Of a DNA stretch of 64,000 nt, positions 41,033 through 50,342 are shown one piece after another. The position numbers and the translations under genes were made by a program. The notes beneath the pieces are model-generated. The model was not told the DNA's origin. It worked only from the letters and a program-made list of their open reading frames with translations, and ran no database searches. Source of the DNA: Aquamicrobium sp. (lineage in GTDB: Bacteria > Pseudomonadota > Alphaproteobacteria > Rhizobiales > Rhizobiaceae); contig NZ_JAMLIE010000001.1 of assembly GCF_023954335.1 (NCBI RefSeq), positions 496,001 through 560,000 on the forward strand. The letters are read 5' to 3'. How positions within the stretch are numbered: the first letter of the stretch is position 1; every line of letters begins with the position of its first letter.

Positions 41033-42268
41033 TCAGGCGGGCTTCGCGCTCGCGCCGCGCCCGGGGCGGGTGCGCAGCAGGATCATCGCCATGATGCCGA
41101 TGTTGAGCATGTTCCAGGCGATGCCGTTCCAGAAGGCTGCGGCGTAGGACCCGGTCATGTCGTAGATCCAGCCCGACATCCAGCCGCCGACGGCCATGCC
41201 GACGATGGTGGCCATCATGACCAGGCCGACGCGCTGGCCGGCCTCGCGCGCCGGCAGGTATTCGCGCACGATGATGGCGTAGCTCGGCACGATGCCGCCC
41301 TGCGCCAGCCCGAAGACGAAGGAGACGACGTAGAGCGAGGCCAGCCCGTCGAAGGGGATGTAGGCGAAGAGCGCGGCGCATTGCGCCACCGATCCGATCA
41401 GCAGCGTCCGGACGCCGCCGATATAGTCGGCGATGAAGCCCGAGGCGAGCCGGCAGACGACGCCCCCGACCAGCATCAGCGACAGCATCTCCGAGCCGCG
41501 CGCCACGCCGTAGCCGAGGTCGACGCAATAAGCGACGATGTGCACCTGCGGCATCGACATGGCCATGCAGCAGCCGATGCCGGCGACGGCGAGCAGGATT
41601 TGCAGCGCGCGGGGCGTGAGGTCTATCGCGTGGGTTCGCGGCGTGGCGGCCGGGGTCCCGGCGGCCGAAGGCGCCAGATGCGGCGCGGGCCGGCGCAGAA
41701 GGAACGCCAGCGGCACCATGGTGAGGAGGCAGAAGACGCCGATGGCGGCATAGGTGAAGCGCCAGCCCTCGTCGTGCAGGGTGATCTGCATAAGGAGCGG
41801 CCAGATCGCCCCGGCGAAATAGTTGCCGCTCGCCGCCGCCGCGACGGCGACGCCACGCCGCTTCACGAACCAGTGCGACAGGTCGGCGATCAGCGGGCCG
41901 AAAGTCGCCGACGCGCCGAAGCCGATCAGTCCCTGCAACAGGGCGAGGACCCAGATCGACGACACCATCGCGCCGAGCACGTAGCCGACGAACAGCGCCG
42001 CCGCCGCCATGACCAGCGGCAGGAAGATGCTGCCGGCCCGGTCGACGATCCGCCCGAGCCAGACATTGCCGACGGCGAAGCCCACCATCGTCATCGTATA
42101 GGGCAGCGAGGCGTCGGCGCGGTCGACGCCGAACTCGTTCTGCACCATCGGCAGGACGACGACGACCGACCACATGCCGACGCTGCCGATGGTGGCGATC
42201 AGCACCGAGACGACGAGCCGCGTCCAGGCATAGCGTCCGTCGATGTCGGCAGGGGCGGTCGTTTTCAT
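41033..42268 (-). CDS. MFS transporter
   Basis: 411-aa major facilitator protein with 12 predicted membrane segments. Segment-2/3 loop reads GNVWLGRIVDRAG (the G-x-x-x-D-R-x-G loop motif), and CRLASGFIADYIGG repeats it in the second half. It resembles the organic-acid/monocarboxylate (oxalate-formate antiporter-like) group. GGAG sits 8 nt before the ATG at 42268. It may export or import an acid linked to the neighbouring acyl-CoA ligase; the pairing is by position only. Confidence 0.85.
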   Translation of the reverse strand: MKTTAPADIDGRYAWTRLVVSVLIATIGSVGMWSVVVVLPMVQNEFGVDRADASLPYTMTMVGFAVGNVWLGRIVDRAGSIFLPLVMAAAALFVGYVLGAMVSSIWVLALLQGLIGFGASATFGPLIADLSHWFVKRRGVAVAAAASGNYFAGAIWPLLMQITLHDEGWRFTYAAIGVFCLLTMVPLAFLLRRPAPHLAPSAAGTPAATPRTHAIDLTPRALQILLAVAGIGCCMAMSMPQVHIVAYCVDLGYGVARGSEMLSLMLVGGVVCRLASGFIADYIGGVRTLLIGSVAQCAALFAYIPFDGLASLYVVSFVFGLAQGGIVPSYAIIVREYLPAREAGQRVGLVMMATIVGMAVGGWMSGWIYDMTGSYAAAFWNGIAWNMLNIGIMAMILLRTRPGRGASAKPA

Positions 42269-42380
42269 GGGGCGGTCTCCGTCGCCCCGCACCATTGCCG
42301 GCAGACTTGGGCGAGACACAGCGCCACGGACGCCTATCGACCGTTCCAGCAAATCGGGCCACGGTGGAAAACCGGCCTAT

Positions 42381-42394
42381 TGAAATCGATTTCA
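42381..42394. promoter_or_regulatory. LacI-type operator before the sugar ABC operon
   Basis: TGAAATCGATTTCA is a perfect 14-bp palindrome with a central CG, the hallmark of LacI/GalR-family operators. It is 43 bp before the binding-protein start at 42438 and would overlap the promoter. A LacI-family gene is in the same operon (47017-48042), so autoregulation is expected. Confidence 0.75.
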
Positions 42395-42437
42395 TTGTGT
42401 GGTTCCATCCGTGACATCAACCTTGGGAGGAAGCCTC

Positions 42438-43463
42438 GTGAAGAAGATCGCAGCTCTTGCATTGTCCACGGTCGCGGCAATCGCCGTCACCGCCTTCTCC
42501 GCAAGCGCGGAGGATTTCAAGATCGGCCTGTCCAACGGCTGGGTCGGGTCCGAATGGCGCACCCAGATGATCGAGGAAGCCGAGGCCGCCGCGGCCGCCT
42601 GGAAGGACAAGGGCGTCAATGTCGAGGTCGTGGTGCAGAGCGCCAATGTCGACGTGCCCGGCCAGATCGCCCATGTCCGCAACTTCATCAATGAGGGCGT
42701 CAACGCCATCATCATCAACCCCAACAGCCCGACCGCGTTCGATCCGGTCTTCGCCCAGGCCAAGGAAGCCGGCATCCTCGTCATCTCGACCGATGCCGAA
42801 GTCTCCTCGCCCGACGCGATCTATGTCGGCATCGACCAGAAGGCATGGGGCGCGGCCGGCGCCGAGTGGCTGGCCAGGACGCTCGACGGCAAGGGCAACG
42901 TCGTCGCCATCAACGGCGTCGCCGGCCACCCGGCCAACGAGATGCGCGTCGCCGGCTACCGCGAGGTGTTCGCCAAGCATCCCGACATCAAGATCGTCAA
43001 CGAGGTGAACGCGAACTGGGATCAGGCGCAGGGCCAGCAGGCGATGCAGAACCTGCTCGCCACCTATCCCGACATCAAGGGCGTGTGGGTGCAGGACGGC
43101 ATGGCCGCCGGCGCGTGGAAGTCGATCATGGACGCCGGCAAGACCGGCGACATCGCCGCCACCGGCGAGATCCGCAAGGACTTCATCGACCTGTGGGTGG
43201 CCGACAAGCTGAACTCCGGCGCGTCGGTCAACCCTCCCGGCGTCATGGCCTCGGCGCTCAACGTCGCGGTGCTGATGCTCCAGGGCAAGGAGCTGAAGGA
43301 GCCGGCCACCGCCGGCCAGTACGGCAACGCCATGTACCTGCCGATCCCGTTCATCGACTCGACCAATCTCGACGAGGCGGTGAAGCAGGTCGAGGGCAAG
43401 CCCGGCCACTACTCCTTCACCAGCCAGCTCTCGATCGAGGACGCCGAGGCGCTGTTCAAATAG
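42438..43463 (+). CDS. Sugar ABC transporter substrate-binding protein (RbsB-like, periplasmic binding protein 4 family)
   Basis: 341-aa periplasmic binding protein with a signal peptide (MKKIAALALSTVAAIAVTAF then SASAED). The ribose/galactose-type fold is clear: ALNGWVGSEWRTQM-like start, NEGVNAIIINPNSPTAFDPV, STDAEVSSPDAIYVGID, GVAGHPANEMRVAGY. The GTG start is decided by GGGAGGAAG just upstream. Ligand unknown, probably a monosaccharide or derivative. Confidence 0.9.
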   Translation: MKKIAALALSTVAAIAVTAFSASAEDFKIGLSNGWVGSEWRTQMIEEAEAAAAAWKDKGVNVEVVVQSANVDVPGQIAHVRNFINEGVNAIIINPNSPTAFDPVFAQAKEAGILVISTDAEVSSPDAIYVGIDQKAWGAAGAEWLARTLDGKGNVVAINGVAGHPANEMRVAGYREVFAKHPDIKIVNEVNANWDQAQGQQAMQNLLATYPDIKGVWVQDGMAAGAWKSIMDAGKTGDIAATGEIRKDFIDLWVADKLNSGASVNPPGVMASALNVAVLMLQGKELKEPATAGQYGNAMYLPIPFIDSTNLDEAVKQVEGKPGHYSFTSQLSIEDAEALFK

Positions 43464-43476
43464 GGCTCCTCCCGGC

Positions 43477-43507
43477 CGGAAGCGCGAGGCCGAGCCTTGC
43501 GCTTCCG
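43477..43507 (+). other. Intercistronic hairpin after the binding-protein gene
   Basis: CGGAAGCGC/GCGCTTCCG (9 bp) with a nested AGGC/GCCT and one wobble pair, 3-nt loop CGA. It begins 13 bp after the binding-protein stop and ends 45 bp before the ATPase ATG. Like the hairpins after aapJ and after the glycerol-binding-protein gene, it likely raises binding-protein mRNA over the downstream genes. Confidence 0.65.
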
Positions 43508-43552
43508 CAGCTGCGCGGGGACAATGCGCCCGCGCCAAGGGAACTCGCAATC

Positions 43553-45052
43553 ATGTCGAAACTGATCCTGCGCGGCGTGAGCAAGGCTTACGGCGCAACG
43601 ATGGCCTTGAGCCACGGCGACCTCACGCTCGAGGCCGGCGAGGTGCACGTGCTGATCGGCTCGAACGGCTCGGGCAAGTCGACTCTGTGCAAGATCGCCG
43701 CCGGCAGCGTGCGCCCCGACGCCGGCGAGATGCTGATCGACGGCGAGCCGGTCGCGGTCTCCGGGCCGCAGGCCGCGCGCGACCACGGCATCGGCATCTT
43801 CTATCAGGAGCTCTCGCTCGCCGCCCGGCGCACGGTGGAAGAGAACATCCTCATCAACGACCTGCCGCTGAAGGCGGGCCTGTTCGTCGACAGGAAGGCG
43901 CTCACCGAGCGCGCCGCGCGCTACATCGCCCTGTTCGACGGCGTCGCCGGCGAAGGCTTTGCCGCCGATGCGCCGGTAGAGACGCTGCGCGCCGACCAGC
44001 GCCAGCTCGTCGAGATCATGAAGGCGCTGGCGTCGGAAGCCCCGATCCTGATCTTCGACGAGCCGACCTCAGCGCTCGACCGCGCCCAGGTCGACCGCTT
44101 CTTCGAGATATTGCGCCGGCTGAAGGGTGAAGGCCGCGCCATGGTCTTCATCTCCCATCGCATGGACGAGATCTTCGCCATTGGCGACCGGGTGACGGTG
44201 ATCCGCGACGGCAGGACCGTGGCGACGATGGCCACCGCCGACACCGACCCCGCCGCCGTGATCCGCCTGATGGTCGGCGAGCAGGAGGAGCTGGCCGCGG
44301 TCGCCGTCCCGGCGGAGGCGCAAGCCGACGGCGAGACGGCGCTTTCAGTCTCCGGCCTCTCCGGGCCGGGCTTCGCCGATGTCGGCTTCGAACTGAAGCG
44401 CGGCGAGATCCTCGGCTTCGGCGGGCTGCACGGCCAGGGCCAGTCGGCGGTGCTGCGCGCCCTGTTCGGGGCGCTGCCGATCCATGCCGGCACGGTCGCG
44501 CTTCGAGGGCGCCCGGTGCGCGCGGCCGGCCCGGCCGAGGCCATCGAGCAGGGCTTCGCCTATGTCTCCGGCGACCGGCGGCGCGACGGCGTCGTCACCG
44601 GCCGGCCGATCCTCGAGAACGTCGTGCCGATCCATTATCTGCGCCAGCGGCTGAAGCTCGCCCGGCCAGCCCGGCTGCGCGAGGTGGCGACGCCGGCCGT
44701 CGCGGCGATGAAGACCCGCTTCGCCGGCTTCTCGCACCCGGTCGATTCGCTTTCCGGCGGCAACCAGCAGAAGGTGGTGATCGCGCGCTGGCTGATCGAC
44801 CGGCCTGAAATCCTGCTGCTCGACGACCCGACCAAGGGCATCGACCTCTCGGCCAAGGCGGACCTCTTCGCGCTGATCCGCAAGCTGGCGGCCGAGGGCA
44901 TGGCGATCATCCTCTATTCGTCGGAGGACGCCGAGCTCCTCGCCAATGCCGACCGCATCCTCGTCTTCAATGGCGGGCGCACCGTGCGCGAGCTGACGGG
45001 GGGCGAGCGCACCCGCTACAACCTCTATCAAGCCGCCTACGAGGCCGCGTGA
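43553..45052 (+). CDS. Sugar ABC transporter ATP-binding protein (RbsA/MglA-like)
   Basis: 499-aa protein with two fused nucleotide-binding domains. NBD1 has Walker A GSNGSGKST (36-44) and Walker B ILIFDEPTSALD, but its signature reads LRADQRQLVE instead of LSxGxQQ. NBD2 has no Walker A Lys (GGLHGQGQSAVL), as usual in this family, while its signature LSGGNQQKV is intact. Partner of the two permeases that follow. Confidence 0.9.
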   Translation: MSKLILRGVSKAYGATMALSHGDLTLEAGEVHVLIGSNGSGKSTLCKIAAGSVRPDAGEMLIDGEPVAVSGPQAARDHGIGIFYQELSLAARRTVEENILINDLPLKAGLFVDRKALTERAARYIALFDGVAGEGFAADAPVETLRADQRQLVEIMKALASEAPILIFDEPTSALDRAQVDRFFEILRRLKGEGRAMVFISHRMDEIFAIGDRVTVIRDGRTVATMATADTDPAAVIRLMVGEQEELAAVAVPAEAQADGETALSVSGLSGPGFADVGFELKRGEILGFGGLHGQGQSAVLRALFGALPIHAGTVALRGRPVRAAGPAEAIEQGFAYVSGDRRRDGVVTGRPILENVVPIHYLRQRLKLARPARLREVATPAVAAMKTRFAGFSHPVDSLSGGNQQKVVIARWLIDRPEILLLDDPTKGIDLSAKADLFALIRKLAAEGMAIILYSSEDAELLANADRILVFNGGRTVRELTGGERTRYNLYQAAYEAA

Positions 45053-45065
45053 TGGGGGCCGCGTG

Positions 45066-46067
45066 ATGGAGAAGGTCGTCTCTGCATCCTCCCGCGCGGG
45101 CGGCATCGGGCGGCTCATCGCCCGCCATCCGTTCCTGCCGGCGCTGCTCATCGCGCTGGTGCTGCTGGCGCTCAACGGCTTCTACCAGCCGCGCAGCGTC
45201 AGCCTCGTCGGCCTGACCGGCCTGACCAAGACCTACATGGCGCTGATGCTGCTGGCGATCGCGCAGACCTATGTCGTCTATGCCGGCGACATCGACCTGT
45301 CGGTCGGGGCGATCGTCTCGCTGGTCAATGTCGTCCTCGTCGTGCTGATGGACCGCTGGGGCGGCGGCGGGCTGTCGATCTTCACCGCGATGGTGGCGGG
45401 GCTCGCCGTCGGCATCGCCTGCGGGGTGCTCAACGGCGTCGTCGTCGCGGCGCTGAGGCTCCAGGCCATCGTCGCCACCTTCGCCACCTCGATTTTCTTC
45501 ACCGGGCTTGCCCTGTGGGTGCTGCCCGTCGCCGGCATGCCGGCGCCGACGGCGTTCTGGCGCACCTATGGCGGGCGCTTCCTCGACGTGCCGTTCGTGT
45601 TCTATGCGGTCGTCGTTCTGGCGGTGCTGCTCTACCTGATGGCGAAGCTCAGGCTCACCACCCAGCTTCTCACCGTGGGCGACGAGGCGCAGGGTGCCTA
45701 CCAGAGCGGCCTGCCGGTGACGGCCATCCGCATCAAAGGCTATGCGCTGTGCGGCCTGTTCTGCGCGCTCGCCGCCTTCTGCATCACCGGCGACACGGCG
45801 AGCGGCGACCCGCTGGTCGGCGGCAAGATGACGCTCTATTCCGTCGCCGCCGTTGTGCTGGGCGGGGCGGCGCTCTCCGGCGGCTTCGGCACGGTGGTCG
45901 GCTCGGTCTTCGGCGCGCTGATCATCGGCCTGATCAACTCGCTGGTCTATTTCGTCGGCACGCCGTCGGAGTGGCAGAACCTCGTGCAGGGCCTCGCCAT
46001 CCTCGTCGCGCTGATGGCCGGCATCCTTGTCGGCCGGGGAACTGGCGGACGGAGGGCGGGGCGATGA
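45066..46067 (+). CDS. Sugar ABC transporter permease (RbsC-like)
   Basis: 333-aa membrane protein of the branched-chain/ribose permease family. It has about 8-10 hydrophobic segments with the motif GDIDLSVGAIVSL near residue 80 and SGGFGTVVGSVFGALIIGLI in the C-terminal third. ATG 45066 is preferred to the adjacent GTG. Forms a heterodimeric channel with the next permease. Confidence 0.88.
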   Translation: MEKVVSASSRAGGIGRLIARHPFLPALLIALVLLALNGFYQPRSVSLVGLTGLTKTYMALMLLAIAQTYVVYAGDIDLSVGAIVSLVNVVLVVLMDRWGGGGLSIFTAMVAGLAVGIACGVLNGVVVAALRLQAIVATFATSIFFTGLALWVLPVAGMPAPTAFWRTYGGRFLDVPFVFYAVVVLAVLLYLMAKLRLTTQLLTVGDEAQGAYQSGLPVTAIRIKGYALCGLFCALAAFCITGDTASGDPLVGGKMTLYSVAAVVLGGAALSGGFGTVVGSVFGALIIGLINSLVYFVGTPSEWQNLVQGLAILVALMAGILVGRGTGGRRAGR

Positions 46068-47020
46068 CCGGCCTTCTCTCCCTCCTCAAGCAGCCGCTCA
46101 CCGTCGCGCTCCTCCTCATCGTCGCGCTGCTCGCGCTCGGCGAGGCCCTGAGCCCCGGCTTCGCCTCGCCGCAGCAGATCCTGCGCCTCCTGATCGTCGC
46201 CGCCCTGCTCGGCATCGTCGCCGCGGGCCAGAACCTCGTCATCCTCGGCGGGCGCGAGGGCATCGACCTTTCGGTCGGCGGCATCGTCTCGCTGTCGGCC
46301 ATCGTCGCCGGCAATTTGATGAACGGGTCCGATTCCGGCATCGCCCTCGCTATCGCCGGCTGCATCGCCACCGGCGCGTTCTTCGGTCTCGTCAACGGGC
46401 TCGGCGTCACCTTCCTGCGCATTCCGCCGCTGGTGATGACGCTCGGCATGCTCGGCGTGCTCCAGGGGCTGCTCGTCGTCATCCGGCAGGGCATTCCCTC
46501 CGGCCGCGCCGCGCCGTCCCTGTCGCACTTCGTCGCCCAGCCCTTCCTGTTCGGCCTGCCGGGTATCATCTGGCTGTGGCTCGGCGTCGGGCTCCTGATG
46601 GCCTTCCTGCTCCACCGCACCGTCTTCGGCCACCGCATCTACGCCATCGGTTCCAACGAGCAGGCGGCCGTCATGGCCGGCGTGCCGGCGGCAAGGGTGC
46701 GCGTCATGCTGTTCGTGCTGTCGGGCGTGTTCGCGGCCATCGCCGGCATCTGCCTTCTCGGCTATTCCGGCTCGTCCTTCGCCAATGTCGGCGAGCAGTA
46801 CATGCTGCCGTCGATCATCGCCGTGGTCTTCGGCGGCACCTCGCTCGCCGGCGGCAAGGGCGGCTACACCGGCACCATGGCCGGCGCGGTGATGCTGGTC
46901 GTGCTGCAAAGCATCCTGACGACGGTCAACATCGACGAATCCGGCCGCCAGATGATCTTCGGCGCGACGCTGCTGGTGCTGATGCTGTTCTACGGCCGCG
47001 GAAGGGCGATGCGGGCATGA
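46064..47020 (+). CDS. Sugar ABC transporter permease (RbsC-like)
   Basis: 318-aa membrane permease with GREGIDLSVGGIVSLSAIVAG near residue 65, AIGSNEQAAVMAGV near 205 and GGTSLAGGKGGYTGTMAGA near 262. The start overlaps the previous stop (ATGA), and its own stop overlaps the LacI gene ATG. Confidence 0.88.
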   Translation: MTGLLSLLKQPLTVALLLIVALLALGEALSPGFASPQQILRLLIVAALLGIVAAGQNLVILGGREGIDLSVGGIVSLSAIVAGNLMNGSDSGIALAIAGCIATGAFFGLVNGLGVTFLRIPPLVMTLGMLGVLQGLLVVIRQGIPSGRAAPSLSHFVAQPFLFGLPGIIWLWLGVGLLMAFLLHRTVFGHRIYAIGSNEQAAVMAGVPAARVRVMLFVLSGVFAAIAGICLLGYSGSSFANVGEQYMLPSIIAVVFGGTSLAGGKGGYTGTMAGAVMLVVLQSILTTVNIDESGRQMIFGATLLVLMLFYGRGRAMRA

Positions 47021-48042
47021 ACGCGCGCCCGCCCAAGATGAAGGACATCGCGCGCACGCTCGGCGTGTCGTCGGCCACGGTGTCGCGCGCGCTTTCCGGC
47101 ACCGGGCTGGTGGCCGAGCCGACGCTCACCCGCATCCGCGAGGCGGCCGAGGCGCTCGACTACCGGCCGAACGTTAGCGCCCGAAACTTACGCCGGCAAA
47201 GCTCCATGACCGTGCTGATGGTGGTGCGCGACATCGGCAACCCGTTCTATCTCGAGGTCATGAAGGGCGTCGAGGCGGCGGCGCGCGAGGCCGGCTACGC
47301 CGTGCTGATGGGCAATGCCGAGAACGACCCCGACCGCGAGGCCGAATATTTCGCCATGCTGCGCGACGGCAATGCCGACGGCATGGTGCTGATGACCGGC
47401 AAGCTGCCGTCGAGCCGCTTCCGGCTCGACAGGCTGCCCGTCGTCGTCGCGCTGGAGAGCATCGAGGGCACGGGCTTTCCCCATGTCGAGATCGACAATC
47501 ACGGCGCGGCGCGCGAGGCCGTGCGCCACCTGATTTCGCTCGGCCACCGGCGCATCGCCCATATCGCCGGCCCGCTGGCCGAGCCGATGGCGATCAGGCG
47601 GCGCGACGGTTTTCGCGCGGCGATGGCGGAGGCGGGCCTTCCCATTCCAGCCGGCTACGAGCAGGCAGGCGACTATCTCCTGCAAGGCGGGCGCGACGGC
47701 TGCCGCGCTCTCCTCGCCCGTGCGGACGCGCCCACCGCGATCTTCTGCGCCAATGACGAGATGGCGTTCGGCGCGATCCACGAGCTGCGCCGCAGCGGTC
47801 TCGACGTGCCGCGCGACGTCTCCGTCGTCGGCTTCGACGACATCTATTTGAGCCAGGCGATCTACCCGCCGCTGACCACGGTGAGCCAGCCGCGCGCCGA
47901 GATCGGCCGCATGGCGATGGGCGTCCTGCTCGACATCATGGCCGGCGGCAAGCCGCCCGACGGCCCGGTGATGATGCCGACCACCCTGATGCTGCGCGAG
48001 AGCACCGCGCCGGCCCGTGAATTCGAACCGCTACGAGGATAA
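47017..48042 (+). CDS. LacI-family transcriptional regulator
   Basis: 341-aa repressor. HTH at 8-30 (KDIARTLGVSSATVSRALSG), hinge DYRPNVSARNLRR, and a periplasmic-binding-protein-like effector domain (GNPFYLEVMKGVEAAAREAGY). It probably binds the TGAAATCGATTTCA palindrome at 42381 and responds to the imported sugar. Being internal to its own operon is consistent with self-limiting control. Confidence 0.9.
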   Translation: MNARPPKMKDIARTLGVSSATVSRALSGTGLVAEPTLTRIREAAEALDYRPNVSARNLRRQSSMTVLMVVRDIGNPFYLEVMKGVEAAAREAGYAVLMGNAENDPDREAEYFAMLRDGNADGMVLMTGKLPSSRFRLDRLPVVVALESIEGTGFPHVEIDNHGAAREAVRHLISLGHRRIAHIAGPLAEPMAIRRRDGFRAAMAEAGLPIPAGYEQAGDYLLQGGRDGCRALLARADAPTAIFCANDEMAFGAIHELRRSGLDVPRDVSVVGFDDIYLSQAIYPPLTTVSQPRAEIGRMAMGVLLDIMAGGKPPDGPVMMPTTLMLRESTAPAREFEPLRG

Positions 48043-48046
48043 GGAC

Positions 48047-49291
48047 ATGACTGGACAAACGAGGCAGAGGCTGCGCATCGGGTTCGTGGGGTCGGGCTTC
48101 ATCGCCCATTTCCACCTGCGGTCGATGGTCAGCGTGCGCAATGTCGACGTCACCGGCGTCTACAGCCGCAGCGCCGGGAAGCGCCAGCGTTTCGTCGACG
48201 CCGTGACCGAGCTCGGCATGGGCGAATGCCGCGGCTACGCGACACTCGAAGACATGCTCCGGGCCGACGACATCGACGCGGTGTGGATCCTCTCGCCCAA
48301 CGACACCCGCCTCGGTGTCATGCGCACCCTCCATGCCGAGGTGAAGGCCGGCCGCTCGAAGGTCGTCGCCGTCGCCTGCGAGAAGCCGCTGGCGCGCACC
48401 ATTTCGGAAGCGCGCGAGATGGTGCGCCTCGTCGAGGATGCCGGGCTGAACCACGGCTATCTGGAGAACCAGGTCTTCGCCACGCCGGTCAGCCGCGGCA
48501 AGGAGATCGTCTGGCGCCGCGCCGCCTCGACCACCGGCCGGCCCTATCTCGCCCGCGCGGCGGAAGAACATTCCGGCCCGCACGAGCCATGGTTCTGGCA
48601 GGGCGACAAGCAGGGCGGCGGCGTGCTCTCCGACATGATGTGCCATTCGGTCGAGGTCGCGCGCCATCTTCTGACCGCGCCGGGCGCGCCGCGCGATTCG
48701 CTCAAGGTCAAGTCGGTCAACGGTACGGTGGCGAACCTCAAATGGACGCGGCCTCATTATGCCGATCAGCTCGCCAGCCGCTTCGGCAAGGAGGTCGACT
48801 ACCGCAACCGGCCGTCCGAGGATTTCGCCCGCGGCGTCGTCGCTCTCGAGGACGCGGACGGCAACGAACTGATGATCGAGGCGACGACCTCCTGGGCCTA
48901 TGTCGGCGCCGGCCTGCGCATCCAGCTCGAGCTGCTCGGCCCCGAATACGCCATGGAGTTCAACTCGCTGGCGACGGGGCTCAAGATCTTCATGTCGCGC
49001 GCCGTCACCGGAGCCGAGGGCGAGGACCTGGTCGAGAAGCAGAATGCCGAGCAGGGCCTGATGCCGGTGCTGGAGGACGAGGAAGGCATCTACGGCTACA
49101 CCGGCGAGAACCGCCACATGGTCGAGTGCTTCCGCAAGGGCGAGACGCCGATCGAGACCTTCCATGACGGCCTCGCCGTGGTCGAGATCCTGATGGGCCT
49201 CTACCGCTCGGCCGAGACCGGCGAGACCGTGCGCTTCCCCGCGCCGGAGCTGGAGGACTACGTGCCGGTTGTCGCCAGACGCCATGGCTGA
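48047..49291 (+). CDS. Gfo/Idh/MocA-family oxidoreductase
   Basis: 414-aa NAD(P)-dependent sugar-type dehydrogenase. Rossmann start GFVGSGFIAHFHL (12-24) and the ACEKPLARTISEA EKP motif near residue 113 (catalytic Lys of the family). The C-terminal beta-sheet domain is longer than average. AGGATAAGG precedes the ATG. It probably oxidises or epimerises the sugar brought in by the upstream transporter. Confidence 0.88.
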   Translation: MTGQTRQRLRIGFVGSGFIAHFHLRSMVSVRNVDVTGVYSRSAGKRQRFVDAVTELGMGECRGYATLEDMLRADDIDAVWILSPNDTRLGVMRTLHAEVKAGRSKVVAVACEKPLARTISEAREMVRLVEDAGLNHGYLENQVFATPVSRGKEIVWRRAASTTGRPYLARAAEEHSGPHEPWFWQGDKQGGGVLSDMMCHSVEVARHLLTAPGAPRDSLKVKSVNGTVANLKWTRPHYADQLASRFGKEVDYRNRPSEDFARGVVALEDADGNELMIEATTSWAYVGAGLRIQLELLGPEYAMEFNSLATGLKIFMSRAVTGAEGEDLVEKQNAEQGLMPVLEDEEGIYGYTGENRHMVECFRKGETPIETFHDGLAVVEILMGLYRSAETGETVRFPAPELEDYVPVVARRHG

Positions 49292-50342
49292 GAAACGGGC
49301 GACCGAGGGGCCGGCCGCGCCCGGCCTCGCGGTCCTCCATGCGGAGATGGCGCGGCAGAACCGCGACGCGGCCGCCGCCTTCGACGCGGTCCGGCCCGAT
49401 GCGGCGCGGATCGCCGCCCGCATCCGCGCCCTCGGCCGCGTCACGCTCCTCGGCATGGGCGCCTCGCACTGGGCCAACCGCATGGCGCTCTTCGCCTATC
49501 GCAAGGCCGGTATTCTCGCCGCGGCGGAGGTGGTGTCCGAGGCGATGCGCCAGCCGCCCGCACCGGGCGGGGTGATCCTGCTCACCTCCCAGTCGGGCGG
49601 CTCGGGCGAGATCAGGGCGTGGTTCTCGCGCTTCCCGGATAATGAAGACCAGTACGGCCTGACGCTGAATCGCGACGGATTCCTCGCCCGGACCGCCTTT
49701 TCGCTCGTCGCGCCGGTCGAGCGCGAGCGGGCCTTCGCCGCCACGCGCTCGATTATGGTGACGCTCGCCCTCCATGCCGCGATCCTCGACGCGCTGGGCG
49801 GCGGCGACCTTGCCGCCGAGATCGCGGCGCTGCGCGCGCTGTGGCAGGCGGACGCGCCGCCGCCCGCACCGCCGGCCGAGGCGATTGTCGCGCTCGTCTC
49901 TTGCCGCGCGCTCGTCCTTTCTTCGCGCATGCCGGTCCATGCCGCGCTCGAGGCCGCGGCGCTGACCTTCATTGAACTCGCCCGCGTACCGGCGCTGGCG
50001 CTGGAGACCGGCCAGCTCCTGCACGGGCCGATGGAGACGCTGTCGCCCGGCACCGCGCTGGTGCTGGCCCGCCCCGCCGGCGAGGATGCCGCCACGCTGA
50101 CGCGTATCGCGCAGGCGGCGGTCGGACTCGGGCTGAAGCCCGTGCTGTTCGATCTCTCCGGCGGCGCGCCGGTCGCGGGCGCGGTGACGATTTGTCTTCC
50201 TTCCCGGCAAGGCCTTGCGGCGCAGGCGACGCTTCTGCCGGCGGCGCAGAGGCTCGTCATCGAGGCGGCGGCCGGACGCGTCGGCGAGGGCTTTGGCACG
50301 CCGCTGCGCTCTTCCAAGGTGACGGACGGGGAAAGCCCGTGA
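49284..50342 (+). CDS. SIS-domain protein (GlmS-isomerase/NagB-II/FrlB-like)
   Basis: 352-aa protein with two SIS (sugar isomerase) domains as in the isomerase half of GlmS: GMGASHWANRMALFAYR, SQSGGSGE, then HGPMETLSPGT and the C-terminal RSSKVTDGE, which recalls the KVT tail of NagB-II. Such proteins deaminate amino-sugar phosphates or cleave phosphorylated Amadori products (FrlB/FraB). Its partner PfkB kinase directly follows, as in those pathways. It overlaps the dehydrogenase 3' end by 8 bp. Confidence 0.8.
   Translation: MAEKRATEGPAAPGLAVLHAEMARQNRDAAAAFDAVRPDAARIAARIRALGRVTLLGMGASHWANRMALFAYRKAGILAAAEVVSEAMRQPPAPGGVILLTSQSGGSGEIRAWFSRFPDNEDQYGLTLNRDGFLARTAFSLVAPVERERAFAATRSIMVTLALHAAILDALGGGDLAAEIAALRALWQADAPPPAPPAEAIVALVSCRALVLSSRMPVHAALEAAALTFIELARVPALALETGQLLHGPMETLSPGTALVLARPAGEDAATLTRIAQAAVGLGLKPVLFDLSGGAPVAGAVTICLPSRQGLAAQATLLPAAQRLVIEAAAGRVGEGFGTPLRSSKVTDGESP

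Noticed and set aside
39480..42395. 971-codon minus-strand frame across the ligase and MFS genes
   Set aside because: Out-of-frame shadow; the acyl-CoA ligase (plus) and MFS protein (minus, another frame) explain the sequence fully.
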